Source: Streptomyces eurythermus
GTDB lineage: Bacteria; Actinomycetota; Actinomycetes; Streptomycetales; Streptomycetaceae
DNA: 64,000 bases
NCBI RefSeq assembly: GCF_014649115.1
Contig: NZ_BMSK01000011.1
Location: 62,001-126,000 of the forward strand
Direction: 5' to 3'
A program made the position numbers and the translations under genes. Below are positions 37,286-45,211 of this stretch, piece by piece. Each line of letters begins with the position of its first letter. Position 1 is the stretch's first letter. Below the pieces are notes generated by a model, which was given only the letters and a program-made list of their open reading frames with translations, searched no databases and was not told the DNA's origin.

Positions 37286-38383
37286 TCAGCGGCCGGCCGG
37301 CACGGGGGCCGGTGCGGGCGCCGGGCGGGGGACGACCGGGGCCCAGGGGAACGGCGGGTCGGGGATGTGGCGGCGCAGTACGGGGGCGACCTCGGCCTGG
37401 AACAGTTCGAGGGAGTCGCGGTGGAGCGTGGGCGGCAGCCCGCCCGCGTCCGCTGCCACGTGCAGCACGGTGTGCCCGAACTCCTCGTGGTAGCGGTGCA
37501 CTTTGTCGATCACCTGCTCGGGGCTGCCGATCAGGGCCGAGCTGCGGGCGACGAAGTCCTCCAGGGTCTCGAAGACCACGGGCAGGCCCGCCGCCCGCTT
37601 CATGGCCAGGTCGGCCTCGAAGACCGGGCGGTACGCCGTGAGCGCCTCCTGTGAGGTGCGCGCGACGTACAGTCCGGCCGTGCCGGCGCCCACCGCGAGG
37701 TCCGCCGGGTCGTGGCCGTAGTGTTCCCAGCGCTCCCGGTAGTGGCGGATCAGCGCGGCGTAGGGCTCGATGGGGTGGGTGACGTTCGCCGAGAACAGCG
37801 GGTCGCCGTAGCGTGCCGCGAGGTCCACGGACTCTTCGCTGGTGGCGCTGCCGTGCCAGACGCGCACCGGACGCTGGTAGGGCCGTGGCCACACCTCGGC
37901 GTCCTTCAGCGGCGGCCGGAACCGGGTGTCGGCACTCACCTTGTCCTCGCGCCACAGCCGCCGGAACACCTCGTAGCTCTCGGCGTTTCGGGCCCACTGG
38001 TCCTCGGGGGTGACCTGGAACAGCTCGCGCTGAGCGGTGCCGTTGCCCTTGCCGATGATCAGGTCCAGCCGGCCGTCGGACAGGTGGTCCAGGGTGGCGT
38101 AGTCCTCGTACGCCCGGACCGGGTCGAGCAGGCTGAGCGTGGTGACGGCGGTGAACAGCCGGATGCGACGGGTGAGCGCGGCGATGTGGCCGAGCACCAC
38201 CGTCGGCGCGGAGGAGAGGAACGGCCGTTCGTGCCGCTCCCCCACGCCGAAGCCGTCGAAGCCGAGTTCCTCCGCCAGGATGGCGTCGTCCAGTACCTCG
38301 CGGAACCGGTCGTGCGCCGGCTTCAGCAGGCCGGTGGCGGGGTCCGGCCGGTGCACGATCAGGGTGATGGCGAGGAACTTCAC
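37286..38383 (-). CDS. LLM-class flavin-dependent monooxygenase
   Basis: 365 aa luciferase-like TIM barrel (EELGFDGFGVGERHERPFLSSAPTVVLGHIAALTRRIRLFTAVTTLSLLDPVRAYEDYATLDHLSDGRLDLIIGKG). It lacks the long insertions of DmoA-type enzymes. It would use FMNH2 and oxygen to cleave C-S or similar bonds. GTG start overlaps the preceding monooxygenase stop (GTGA). The C-terminus is a Pro/Ala tail. A separate flavin reductase is not in the operon. Confidence 0.9.
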   Translation of the reverse strand: MKFLAITLIVHRPDPATGLLKPAHDRFREVLDDAILAEELGFDGFGVGERHERPFLSSAPTVVLGHIAALTRRIRLFTAVTTLSLLDPVRAYEDYATLDHLSDGRLDLIIGKGNGTAQRELFQVTPEDQWARNAESYEVFRRLWREDKVSADTRFRPPLKDAEVWPRPYQRPVRVWHGSATSEESVDLAARYGDPLFSANVTHPIEPYAALIRHYRERWEHYGHDPADLAVGAGTAGLYVARTSQEALTAYRPVFEADLAMKRAAGLPVVFETLEDFVARSSALIGSPEQVIDKVHRYHEEFGHTVLHVAADAGGLPPTLHRDSLELFQAEVAPVLRRHIPDPPFPWAPVVPRPAPAPAPVPAGR

Positions 38384-39768
38384 GACGCGGCCCGCTCGGC
38401 GGGGGCGCCGGTGCGCCGGGCGGCGTCGGGGTGGGCGAGGCCCAGGTGGTCGCGCAGGGTGGTGCCCTCGTAGTCGGCGCGGAAGACGCCCTGTTCCTGG
38501 AGGAGCGGGACCACCTGGTCGGCGAACGGGTCGAGCCCGCCGGGGGTGATGTGCGGGACGAGGATGAAGCCGTCCGAGGCGTCGGCCTGGACGAACTCGT
38601 TGATGGTCCGGGCGACGGTGGCGGGCGAGCCGATGAAGGTCTGCCGGTTGCCGGTGTTGATGACCAGGTCGCGGATGGACCACTTGTTGGCCTCGGCGAG
38701 CTCGCGCCATTCGCGGGCGATGGCGACCGGGTCGCGGTACATCCGCACCTGGGCGCGGCCCCGCGAGATGTGCTCCTCGGCGACGACCGGGTCCACGTCG
38801 GGCAGCGGGCCCTCGGGGTCGTACGCCGACAGGTCCCGGTTCCACACGAATTCCAGGTGCTTGATCGCGGTGGCGCCGCTGACCTGCTGCCGGCGTACCT
38901 CCCGGGCGAGTTCCGCGGCCTCCTCGTCGGTGTCGCCGAGCACGAAGGTCGCGGCGGGCAGGATGAGGAGCTCCTCCGGGCGGCGGCCGTACTTGGCGAG
39001 GCGGGACTTGACGTCCGTGTAGAAGGCCTGGCCCTCCTTCAGGGTGGCGTACCGGCTGAAGATGGCGTCCGCGTCGGCGGCGGCGAACTCGCGGCCCTCG
39101 TCGGAGTCGCCGGCCTGGAAGATGACGGGGCGGCCCTGCGGGGAGCGCGGGACGTTGAACCGGCCCTGGATGTCGAAGTGCTGTCCCTTGTGCACGAACG
39201 CGCCGGCCCGGGCGTCCCGCAGGAAGGTGCCGGTGGCCTGGTCGGCGAGGATCTCGTCGCCGTGCCAGGAGTCGAACAGCTCGTGCGCGGTGGCGAGGAA
39301 CTCCTTGGCGCGGGAGTAGCGCTCCTCCTGCGGCAGGAAGCCGCCGCGCCGGAAGTTCTCGCCGGTGAAGGCGTCCCAGGAGGTGACCACGTTCCACGCG
39401 GACCGGCCGCCGGAGAGGTGGTCGAGGCTGGCGAACTGGCGGGCCACCTCGTACGGTTCGTTGAACGTGGAGTTGATGGTGCCGGTCAGGCCGAGCCGGT
39501 CGGTGACGGCGGCCAGCGCGGCGAGCACGGTGAAGGTGTCGGGGCGGCCGACCACGTCCAGGTCGTAGATCTTGCCGCCCTGTTCGCGCAGCCTCAGGCC
39601 CTCGGCGAGGAACAGGAAGTCGAACTTGGCGCGTTCGGCGGTCCGGGCGAAGTGCGCGAAGGAGCTGAACTCGATGTGGCTGCCGGCGGCCGGGTCGCTC
39701 CAGACGGTGGTGTTGTTGACCCCGGGGAAGTGGGCGGCCAGGTGGATCTGCTTCAGCGGCTTGCTCAT
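38380..39768 (-). CDS. NtaA/DmoA/DszA-family FMN-dependent monooxygenase
   Basis: 462 aa, the length of this subfamily, with its signature stretches QIHLAAHFPGVNNTTVWSDP, FARTAERAKFDFLFLAEGL, LASLDHLSGGRSAWNVVTSWD and HKGQHFDIQGRFNVPRSPQGRPVIFQAG. Members oxidise dimethyl sulfide, dibenzothiophene sulfone or nitrilotriacetate. The leader peptide and transporter around it make an organosulfur substrate most likely. Confidence 0.92.
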   Translation of the reverse strand: MSKPLKQIHLAAHFPGVNNTTVWSDPAAGSHIEFSSFAHFARTAERAKFDFLFLAEGLRLREQGGKIYDLDVVGRPDTFTVLAALAAVTDRLGLTGTINSTFNEPYEVARQFASLDHLSGGRSAWNVVTSWDAFTGENFRRGGFLPQEERYSRAKEFLATAHELFDSWHGDEILADQATGTFLRDARAGAFVHKGQHFDIQGRFNVPRSPQGRPVIFQAGDSDEGREFAAADADAIFSRYATLKEGQAFYTDVKSRLAKYGRRPEELLILPAATFVLGDTDEEAAELAREVRRQQVSGATAIKHLEFVWNRDLSAYDPEGPLPDVDPVVAEEHISRGRAQVRMYRDPVAIAREWRELAEANKWSIRDLVINTGNRQTFIGSPATVARTINEFVQADASDGFILVPHITPGGLDPFADQVVPLLQEQGVFRADYEGTTLRDHLGLAHPDAARRTGAPAERAAS

Positions 39769-39789
39769 GGTGGGGCGAGTCCTCCCGGC

Positions 39790-40998
39790 TCAGGCGGCGG
39801 CGGTGGCGTAGCGGTTGGCGGGGCGGGTGAGGCCGAGGTGGCCGCGCAGGGTCGTGGCGTCGTAGGCCGTGCGGAAGCGCCGGCGGCGCTGGAGTTCGGG
39901 CACCAGGTCCCCGGTGACGCGGGGCAGGTCGTGTCCGGTGACGGCGGGCCGCAGCCGGAAGCCGGTCAGGCCGCCGCTCGCCAACTCATCCAGGAGGTCG
40001 GCGAGTTGGCTGGCGGTGCCGGTGAAGACGCGGGTGTCGCTGCGGTACGGCTCGCCCGCGAGGGTGTCGAGCCGGTCCAGCCGGGCCCGGGCCGCGGCCT
40101 CACTGTCGTCGAGGAGGACGACGAGGTCCCCGAAGACGTGCAGCGGCTCTCCGGCGCGGCCGGCCGCCTGCTGCTCGGCGCGGATCTCGGCGACAATGGC
40201 TCGGGCCTGGTCCGCGTCGTGCGGGGTGACGTAGCCGATGTCGGCCTGGCGGGCCACCAGCCGGTAGGGGACCGTCTGGTGGGCCAGGGCGGTGACCAGC
40301 GGCTGGCCCTGCGGCGGGCGGGGGGTGATGGAGGGGCCCTTGACGCTGAAGAAGCGGCCCTGGAAGTCGATGTAGTGCAGCTTGTCCCGGTCGATGAAAC
40401 GGCCGGTCGCCGCGTCCCGGATCTCGGCGTCGTCCTCCCAGCTGTCCCAGAGCCGGCGGACGACCTCCACGTAGTCGGCGGCCTCGTCGAACAGTTCGCT
40501 GATCGCTTCGCGCGCGTCGGGGGTGTCGGGGGCGTCGGCCCGGCGGATGGTGCGGCGGCCGAAGTGGGCGGCCTCGTCGGGGCGGGCGCTGATCCGGACG
40601 CGCAGGCCCGCGCGCCCGGTGCTGACGTAGTCGAGGGTGGCGATCGCCTTGGAGATGTGGAACGGCTCGGTGTGGGTGGCCACCACGGTCGGGACCAGGC
40701 CTATGTGCCGGGTGAGCGGGGCGACGCGGGAAGCGATGAGGACCGCGTCGAGCCGGCCGCGGACCTGGTCGGTGCGCTCGTCGCGCTCGTAACGCCGGGA
40801 GGACTGCGGGCCGAGGCCGTCCTCGATGGTGACGAAGTCGAGCAGACCGCGTTCGGCCTCGGTGATCTGGTCGGCCCAGTAGCCGGCGGTGAACAGGTCC
40901 CGGGGGCGGGCCACGGGCTCGCGCCAGGAGGCGGGATGCCAGCCGGTGCCGTCCAGGGCGACGGCGAGGTGCAGGTGTGCGGAGGGAGTCGGCGACAC
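39790..40998 (-). CDS. LLM-class flavin-dependent monooxygenase
   Basis: 402 aa. Luciferase-like fold (LHLAVALDGTGWHPASWREP; LIASRVAPLTRHIGLVPTVVATHTEPFHISKAIATLDYVSTGRAGLRVRISA). First structural gene of the operon; GTG at 40998 with an AAGGAAGG ribosome site. A 37-codon leader peptide ends 138 bp upstream and the stretch between is GC-rich and foldable, the layout of an attenuator. Third of three flavin monooxygenases in a row, so they may act on different sulfonates or on successive steps. Confidence 0.9.
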   Translation of the reverse strand: MSPTPSAHLHLAVALDGTGWHPASWREPVARPRDLFTAGYWADQITEAERGLLDFVTIEDGLGPQSSRRYERDERTDQVRGRLDAVLIASRVAPLTRHIGLVPTVVATHTEPFHISKAIATLDYVSTGRAGLRVRISARPDEAAHFGRRTIRRADAPDTPDAREAISELFDEAADYVEVVRRLWDSWEDDAEIRDAATGRFIDRDKLHYIDFQGRFFSVKGPSITPRPPQGQPLVTALAHQTVPYRLVARQADIGYVTPHDADQARAIVAEIRAEQQAAGRAGEPLHVFGDLVVLLDDSEAAARARLDRLDTLAGEPYRSDTRVFTGTASQLADLLDELASGGLTGFRLRPAVTGHDLPRVTGDLVPELQRRRRFRTAYDATTLRGHLGLTRPANRYATAAA

Positions 40999-41136
40999 GT
41001 CGGTGCCTTCCTTGATGTCCGTACGTCGGTGAGCGGCGCGCGGCCGGGCGCGGGCCGTGGTGCACGCGGCGCGGGCCGGGCGGGCGCGCGGGAGCGGAAG
41101 CGGGGGAAGCGGCCGGGCCGGGGGGCCGGGCGGAGA

Positions 41137-41250
41137 TCAGTGGCGACAGAGCGCGGCGGACACGCGCTGGAGATCTATGTGCGGCCGGGAGTGCAGCCGG
41201 ACGGAGCGGTACGGGCGCGGCGGGCGGGTCCGTTCGGGCACCGGGGCCAC
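41137..41250 (-). CDS. cysteine-type leader peptide ahead of the monooxygenase operon
   Basis: 37 codons from GTG 41250 (GGAGG eight bases upstream) ending RPHIDLQRVSAALCRH. The HIDLQRVs..lCR ending is the conserved actinomycete leader peptide found before sulfur-uptake genes, where ribosome stalling at the Cys codon is thought to relieve attenuation when cysteine is short. It lies between the binding-protein gene and the monooxygenase operon. The rest of 40999-41357 has no other gene. Confidence 0.85.
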   Translation of the reverse strand: MAPVPERTRPPRPYRSVRLHSRPHIDLQRVSAALCRH

Positions 41251-41357
41251 GGCCGTCGCCTCCCTCCGTCGGTCGCGGCGGGCCGGTGTGGCGTCCGCCG
41301 GGTGGATCTCTTCATGACTCTCAACACGCCGCCGCCGCGGGTTGTTCCCTGGCCGGG

Positions 41358-42377
41358 TCAGGAGTTGTCCAGGGGCAGGCCGGGCGGGTTGATCTCGGCC
41401 TTGGGCACGGCTTCGCTCGACAGGTTGTAGGCGGCGAGCCACTTGCCGTACTGCCCGTGTTCGATGAGGTAGTTGAGGGCGTCGGCGAGCGGCTTGGCGA
41501 GCCCGCTGTCCTTCTTGGCGGTGGCGGCGATCAGGCCCTGGACCGTCTCGCCGGCGCCCGAGAAGGTGCCGGCGCTGCGCGTGGGGTCGGGGGTGTGCGC
41601 GGTCTGCCTCGTGCGGTAGGCGACGGCGGGGTTGGGGCCGAGGTAGGCGTCGACCTTGCCGCCGCGCAGCGCCAGGTTGATGGCGTTCTGGTCCGGGAAG
41701 TACTTGACGGTGAGCTTCTTGCCCTCCTTGGCCAGCCGGGCCTTCCACTCCAGCAGGATCTTCTCCTGGTTGGTGCCGGCGCCGACGGTGACCGTCTTGC
41801 CGGCGAGGTTGCGGTAGTCGCCGTCGAAGTTCCAGGTGCTCTTCTTGAGTACCTCGAAGGCCAGGTCGTCCTTGCGGTAGGAGGCGAACTCGTACTTCTT
41901 CTTGCGTTCCTCGGTGACGGTGACGTTGGAGAAGGCGACGTCGTTCTTGCCGCTGTCGAGGCCGACGAAGAGGTTCTCCCACGTGGAGTTGCGCAGTTCG
42001 GGCTCGAGGCCGAGCACCGCGGCCACCAGCCGGCCGAGGTCGGGTTCGGAGCCGGTGAGGGTCTTCTGGTCGCTGCCCACGAAGTTCAGCGGTGCGGAGC
42101 CGGAGGGCAGGCCGCCGACGCCGATGACGAGCTTGCCGCTCTTGCGGACGGAGGCGGGCAGCTCGGCGCTGATGGACTTGACCTCGGAGACCTTCAGTTC
42201 GACCGGTTCGGCGGCTCCGTTGGACAGCTGTCCCACGGTCACCGTGCCGGCCCGGTCGCCGGTCGTGGCGGCGTCGCTGTCTCCCCCGCAGGCGGCGAGG
42301 GAGCCGGCGAGGGAGAGGGTCGCGGTCGCCGCGGCGAGGCCGCGCAGGAGCCGGCGTCGGGAGAACTGGCTGGGCAT
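41358..42377 (-). CDS. family 3 solute-binding lipoprotein (sulfur amino acid/organosulfur ABC importer)
   Basis: 339 aa. Tat-like SRRRLLRGL plus hydrophobic stretch and lipobox LAAC. Mature part matches polar amino acid binding proteins: LNFVGSDQKTLTGSEPDLGRLVAAVLGLEPELRNSTWENLFVGLDSGKNDVAFSNVTVTEERKKKYEFASY. Such proteins bind amino acids or small sulfur compounds outside the cell. It follows the permease by 86 bp. No ATPase gene is adjacent. Confidence 0.9.
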   Translation of the reverse strand: MPSQFSRRRLLRGLAAATATLSLAGSLAACGGDSDAATTGDRAGTVTVGQLSNGAAEPVELKVSEVKSISAELPASVRKSGKLVIGVGGLPSGSAPLNFVGSDQKTLTGSEPDLGRLVAAVLGLEPELRNSTWENLFVGLDSGKNDVAFSNVTVTEERKKKYEFASYRKDDLAFEVLKKSTWNFDGDYRNLAGKTVTVGAGTNQEKILLEWKARLAKEGKKLTVKYFPDQNAINLALRGGKVDAYLGPNPAVAYRTRQTAHTPDPTRSAGTFSGAGETVQGLIAATAKKDSGLAKPLADALNYLIEHGQYGKWLAAYNLSSEAVPKAEINPPGLPLDNS

Positions 42378-42463
42378 GGCTGTCCTTGTCGTTCGGGTGT
42401 CGGGGCGTCGTGGGGCAGAAGGTCGTGGGGCGTGCGCGGGTTCCTCGGTGGTCCGCGCGGCGG

Positions 42464-43447
42464 TCATACGGCGGCTTCGCGGCGCAACCGGTCCCGGAGT
42501 TCCGCGAGTCGGGCGCGCAGCCGCTGGAGCGGGGTCGGCGGCAGGGTGCGGGTGGCGCCGCGGGCGTAGTACCGCTCGACGTAGAACTGGGCGATGGAGA
42601 CGGCGCTGGTCAGGATCAGGTACCAGACGGTGGCGACCATCAGCAGCGGCACCACGTCGCCGGGGTAGGTGTTGCCCATCGACTGCACCACGCCGAACAG
42701 GTCGAGCAGGGAGACGTAGAAGACCAGGGACGTGCTCTTGATCAGGCCGATCAGCTGGTTGACGTAGTTGGGGGTGATGGACCTGAGGGCCTGCGGGAAG
42801 ACGATCCGGCGGAACCGGTGGCCCCGGGGCAGGCCGAGCGCGGCGGCGGCCTCGTGCTGACCCTGGTCGACGGAGAGGATGCCGCCGCGGACCACCTCGG
42901 CCGCGTACGCCGCCTCGTTCAGGGTGAGGCCGACGACGGCGATGGTCATGTCGGTGGCCAGCCGGGACTCGTCGAAGGTCACGAAGGCCGGGCCGAACGG
43001 CACCCCGAGGCTCAGGGTCTTGTACAGGGCACTGAAGTTGTACAGGAAGATCAGCACCACGATCAGCGGGACGGAGCGGAACAGCCAGGTGTAGGTCCAG
43101 CTGACCGCGCGCAGCACCGCGCTGCCGGAGAGCCGGCCGAGCGCGAGCAGGACACCGCCGAGGAGCCCCAGTACGGCGCTGAGCGCGGTGACTTCGAGGG
43201 TGACGAGGAGCCCGTCGAGGACGGCGGGGCGCAGGAACCAGTAGCGGAAGCGGTCCCACTGGTAGAAGGGGTTCGTGACCAGGCCGTGCAGGATCTGCGC
43301 GAGGAGGACGAGGACGACGGCGGTGACGGCCCACCGGCCGGGCCGGCGCTGCGGCTGAACTTGCGGCGCGTCGTGTCTTTCTGACGGTCTGTCGGCAGGG
43401 ATGGGCGCCTCGGCGAGGGAGACGGCGGCGCCTGGCGGTTCACTCAT
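42464..43447 (-). CDS. amino-acid-type ABC transporter permease
   Basis: 327 aa. A 40-residue cytoplasmic N-terminus, then membrane segments and the HisM-family marks LLVTLEVTALSAVLGLLGGVLLALGRLSGSAVLRAVSWTYTWLFRSVPLIVVLIFLYN and the EAA loop HEAAAALGLPRGHRFRRIVFPQALRSI. ATG 43447. It is the first structural gene after a SAM-IV riboswitch and a leader peptide, so its expression should fall when SAM or cysteine is plentiful. The partner ATPase must come from elsewhere. Confidence 0.92.
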   Translation of the reverse strand: MSEPPGAAVSLAEAPIPADRPSERHDAPQVQPQRRPGRWAVTAVVLVLLAQILHGLVTNPFYQWDRFRYWFLRPAVLDGLLVTLEVTALSAVLGLLGGVLLALGRLSGSAVLRAVSWTYTWLFRSVPLIVVLIFLYNFSALYKTLSLGVPFGPAFVTFDESRLATDMTIAVVGLTLNEAAYAAEVVRGGILSVDQGQHEAAAALGLPRGHRFRRIVFPQALRSITPNYVNQLIGLIKSTSLVFYVSLLDLFGVVQSMGNTYPGDVVPLLMVATVWYLILTSAVSIAQFYVERYYARGATRTLPPTPLQRLRARLAELRDRLRREAAV

Positions 43448-43565
43448 GAGGGGCTCCGGCGGGATCGGACACCCCGGGCCGCGGCCGGGCGGACGCGCGC
43501 CGCGACGGCTCTGGGGCACGGGGCGGCGCACGGGCCGGCGCTAACCGGGGGCTGGGCGGACAACG

Positions 43566-43589
43566 GCACACCGATCGGGCGGGGTGTGC
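43566..43589 (-). terminator. hairpin after the 49-aa leader peptide
   Basis: GCACACC and GGTGTGC pair around a 10-nt loop 30-53 nt beyond the leader stop (43619). It could be one arm of the attenuation switch before the permease; more GC-rich pairing options follow to 43460. Confidence 0.4.
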
Positions 43590-43618
43590 GGCGGGAACGC
43601 GAGGGCGATGAGGAGCGG

Positions 43619-43768
43619 TCAGCCCTGGCGGCGGGCGATGCCCGGCGCGGTACACAGCGCGCTGTTCACACGGAGCAGGTCGACGGCACGGTCGGCGACC
43701 AGGAGACCGGCGTACGACGGCATGCGGCCCTGGGGGCGGCTCGGGGCCGTCCTGGAAGCTGCGTACAT
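43619..43768 (-). CDS. leader peptide between SAM-IV riboswitch and ABC permease
   Basis: 49 codons: ATG 43768 (AGGTGA six bases upstream), ending AVDLLRVNSALCTAPGIARRQG. The VDLLRVNSALC block corresponds to HIDLQRVSAALC of the two other leaders in this region. Cys39 is the single cysteine codon, the presumed stall site. It begins 33 nt after the riboswitch. The remainder of 43448-43988 is non-coding. Confidence 0.78.
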   Translation of the reverse strand: MYAASRTAPSRPQGRMPSYAGLLVADRAVDLLRVNSALCTAPGIARRQG

Positions 43769-43800
43769 GGCGTCACCTGTCACTGTCGTGGCCCCGGGGA

Positions 43801-43912
43801 GCCTCGCGCTTACCGAATGCGTCGTCCGGTCCGGTCGTCACCTGGGGCACCCCACCGCGGTGCGAGGGTTGCCGGTCAGCGAGCCAGGGCTTGGCGCTGA
43901 CGCTCATGACCG
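43801..43912 (-). promoter_or_regulatory. SAM-IV riboswitch
   Basis: Minus strand starts GGTCATGAGCGTCAGCG, folds TCAGCG/CGCTGA (P2), then CGGCAACCCTCG, the P3 stem CACCGCGGTG, GGGTGCCCCAGGTGACGACC (closing P1 with GGTCATGAG) and a 3' GTAAGCGCGAGG. This matches the actinomycete SAM-IV aptamer almost base for base as I recall it from the solved structure. It binds S-adenosylmethionine and should turn off the downstream leader-permease-binding protein unit. Confidence 0.9.
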
Positions 43913-43988
43913 TTCTGAGCCGTAAGTAAGGCAGTTGACCGTTCGAATGTCAACGCCCGTCCGCCCAGTGGACCCCGGCGGACCGCTC

Positions 43989-44876
43989 TCACCTGCGGCA
44001 GGCGCCCGGGGTGTGCGCGGCGTGGCTCGCCCAGTCCAGGATCTGGACGGCGGCTCCGGCGGCCTCCAGGCCCTGGCAGTGGCCATGGTGGCGGCGGGCG
44101 ATGCCGTCGAGGTCGAGATGGCGGCCGAAGGCCGGGTGGGCGGCCAGCCGGCGGGCGTAGGCCCACAGCGCGCGGTGCCCGGCCACCCGGTGCACGGCGG
44201 AGGCGTCGAGGTGGCAGCGGTGGACGGTGTCGAGCTGCACCAGGGTCACCCACAGCTCGATGTCGGCGGCGGTGAGCCGGCCGTCGGCCAGGTACTCCTC
44301 GCCGCTCAGCCGGCGTTCCAGCCGGCCCAGGGTGTCCAGCAGGGTGTCGAGCGCGGCGGCCCGCTCCCCCGGGTCGGCGCCCGCCCGGCCGGCGCGCTGG
44401 GCGGCCTCCTCGATGCCCTCGGCGCACATCCGCTCCACCGCCTCGATCACGGACTCCAGGCCCGCGGGGTACAGGCCGGCGCGGTCGTCCGGGCGCAGCA
44501 GGTCCAGGTCGCGCAGGATGTCGGGGGTGTGGGTGCTGACGATGCGTCCGGACCAGTCGTCGCTGAGCACGGGCTCGTGGGCGGGGCCGGTGTAGTGGTG
44601 GGCGCTCGCCTCGTACAGCGGACGCAGCGCCGTGTGGCCGCCGTCGGGACAGTCGGGGACGGCGGGCAGGAGGGTGACCGGACAGCGGGTGTCCAGGCCG
44701 AGGAGGCTGTGGCCGACGGCGAGGCGCAGCCCGTCGGGGCAGGCGGTGGACAGGTGGAGCCGGTAGCGGTGCGGCACGGCGTAGTGGCCGCTGCGCGCGT
44801 CCCGGCCGATCCGGCCCCGGAACAGGGGGGCGGTGCGGTGGGCGGGCCGGACGGCGGCGAGCGGAGTGATGGACAT
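43989..44876 (-). CDS. glutathionyl-hydroquinone reductase-like (GST omega/xi) protein
   Basis: 295 aa. N-terminal thioredoxin-like part with the catalytic Cys in YRLHLSTACPDGLRLAV (usual motif CPWAHR, here CPDGLR), and the C-terminal all-helical part RLTAADIELWVTLVQLDTVHRCHLDA, matching the xi-class ADIRLFTTLVRFD block. Actinomycetes make mycothiol rather than glutathione, so the thiol partner is probably mycothiol. ATG 44876 has GGGGAGA upstream. Preceded by a 40-aa leader peptide, so it seems to respond to cysteine status. Confidence 0.85.
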   Translation of the reverse strand: MSITPLAAVRPAHRTAPLFRGRIGRDARSGHYAVPHRYRLHLSTACPDGLRLAVGHSLLGLDTRCPVTLLPAVPDCPDGGHTALRPLYEASAHHYTGPAHEPVLSDDWSGRIVSTHTPDILRDLDLLRPDDRAGLYPAGLESVIEAVERMCAEGIEEAAQRAGRAGADPGERAAALDTLLDTLGRLERRLSGEEYLADGRLTAADIELWVTLVQLDTVHRCHLDASAVHRVAGHRALWAYARRLAAHPAFGRHLDLDGIARRHHGHCQGLEAAGAAVQILDWASHAAHTPGACRR

Positions 44877-44959
44877 GCGTCTCCCCGGGTGGTGGGCGTG
44901 CGGACGGGCGCTCCGGCACGGGCGACGGCCGGCCGGCGGGGGCCGAGGGTCGGCCCGGT

Positions 44960-45082
44960 TCAGCGGTGGCGGCTGATCGCGCTGCAGACACGCTGGAGGT
45001 CGATGTGACGGCGGGAGGTGAGCAGGGGTGCGCGCGACGGGGTCCGGTCCGTTCGGCCGGTGCCCGGTGCGAGGCGCGCCAT
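44960..45082 (-). CDS. cysteine-type leader peptide ahead of the GST-like gene
   Basis: 40 codons, ATG 45082 with GTAGGAA upstream, ending SRRHIDLQRVCSAISRHR. Same conserved block as the leader at 41137, with Cys one position earlier. It stops 83 bp before the GST-like ATG. Its upstream region (CCTAGTGAACAGG) is divergent from the hydroxyproline operon. Confidence 0.83.
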   Translation of the reverse strand: MARLAPGTGRTDRTPSRAPLLTSRRHIDLQRVCSAISRHR

Positions 45083-45194
45083 GATTTCCTACCTGTTCAC
45101 TAGGATTCCCTCCCTGGAGTGTCGATCGGGCTCGGTAGGACGTCAAGGGGGCGTCCACGCACCGGAGTCGGGGGTCTCCTCAGGGTGAGAAACA

Positions 45195-45209
45195 TGTGAC
45201 ATAGTACTG
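45195..45209 (+). promoter_or_regulatory. candidate GntR operator, site 1, over the -10 of the dehydrogenase operon
   Basis: TGTGACATAGTACTG. It includes CATAGT (45200-45205), a -10 placed so that transcription would begin at the GTG of the next gene (leaderless). Two near copies are at 48072 (inverted) and 50115. Confidence 0.65.
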
Positions 45210-45211
45210 CC

